From assembly GCA_937903315.1 (NCBI GenBank), contig CALCZO010000132.1, positions 1-5,219 on the forward strand: a DNA stretch of 5,219 nt. The letters run 5' to 3'. Both the position numbers and the translations under genes were made by a program. This stretch comes from an uncultured Alphaproteobacteria bacterium (lineage in GTDB: Bacteria > Pseudomonadota > Alphaproteobacteria > Rhizobiales > Beijerinckiaceae). Below are positions 5,122-5,219 of the stretch, in pieces (position 1 is the first letter of the stretch; every line of letters begins with the position of its first letter). The notes under the pieces were generated by a model. It was not told the origin of the DNA. It made no database searches and worked only from the letters and a program-made list of their open reading frames with translations.

Positions 5122-5219
5122 TCAGGCGACTTCGGTGACGATGGACAGGCGCAGGATCAGCCGCGTCAGCCCCTTGTCGGGAAAGGCGCGCGTCTCGCTG
5201 ACCGGGATGCGGCAGGCGA
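5122..5219 (-). CDS. C-terminal fragment of a probable tail terminator (DUF3168, GTA g8 position)
   Basis: The last 31 codons of a gene that begins beyond the window, ending in TGA at 5122-5124. The translated end reads ...VSETRAFPDKG then LTRLILRLSIVTEVA, the latter an alternating hydrophobic pattern like a final beta strand. In GTA clusters the gene immediately upstream of the major tail protein is the DUF3168 tail terminator, which caps the tube and joins it to the head. The identification rests mostly on this position, because the fragment is too short to recognise by itself. That it is coding is supported by the frame staying open to the edge and by the ordinary spacing to the major tail gene. 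Confidence 0.5.
   Translation of the reverse strand, partial: ACRIPVSETRAFPDKGLTRLILRLSIVTEVA

Noticed and set aside
1..5219. CRISPR array, tRNA, rRNA, insertion sequence or attachment site.
   Set aside because: No regularly spaced repeats, transposase, terminal inverted repeats or tRNA-like cloverleaf were seen on reading both strands; the window is almost entirely tail genes.

Overview
The window looks like the tail half of the structural cluster of a gene transfer agent (GTA), or of a closely related siphophage-type prophage remnant, in an alphaproteobacterium. The DNA is very GC-rich. The protein families and their order match the g8 to g15 section of the Rhodobacter capsulatus GTA (RcGTA). 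Several conserved motifs, such as the KHAG/IHA peptidase motif and the FPWRGRITC motif of the g15 protein, are of the type seen in Sphingomonadales and Rhodobacterales. Sphingomonadales is my best guess for the host, from sequence feel only. No integrase, repressor, lysis or packaging gene lies inside the window, so GTA versus prophage cannot be settled here.

Layout: every phage-type gene is on the minus strand, so the operon reads from the right end to the left. In order of transcription: the last 31 codons of a probable tail terminator (5122-5219, cut by the window edge); major tail protein (4675-5085); a GTA-family small protein, probably a tail assembly chaperone (4352-4666); a second small tail assembly chaperone (4143-4355); a short tape measure/minor tail protein (3564-4139); then an interruption; distal tail protein (2590-3228); hub protein (1690-2568); NlpC/P60 peptidase (1253-1693); and the first 417 residues of the large baseplate/TIM-barrel protein (1-1253, cut by the window edge). 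Most junctions overlap by 1-4 bases or have gaps of 3-36 bases, so the genes are probably translationally coupled.

The interruption is one plus-strand gene (3318-3554) encoding a 78-residue YdcH/DUF465-family protein. It sits between the tape measure and distal tail genes, convergent with the former (9-base gap) and divergent from the latter (89-base gap). The divergent gap is visibly less GC-rich than the surroundings and holds a plausible plus-strand promoter and short repeats. A perfect 10-bp-stem hairpin lies at the convergent junction. This gene is the one element here that a standard GTA tail cluster does not explain.

How the genes work together: the two small proteins probably chaperone the tape measure, the major tail protein polymerises around it, and the terminator caps the tube. 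The distal tail protein, hub, peptidase and large baseplate protein form the tip that recognises the cell, cuts peptidoglycan and delivers DNA. There is no gene-free stretch over 300 bases. The many long open frames on the plus strand opposite these genes are GC-rich shadows.
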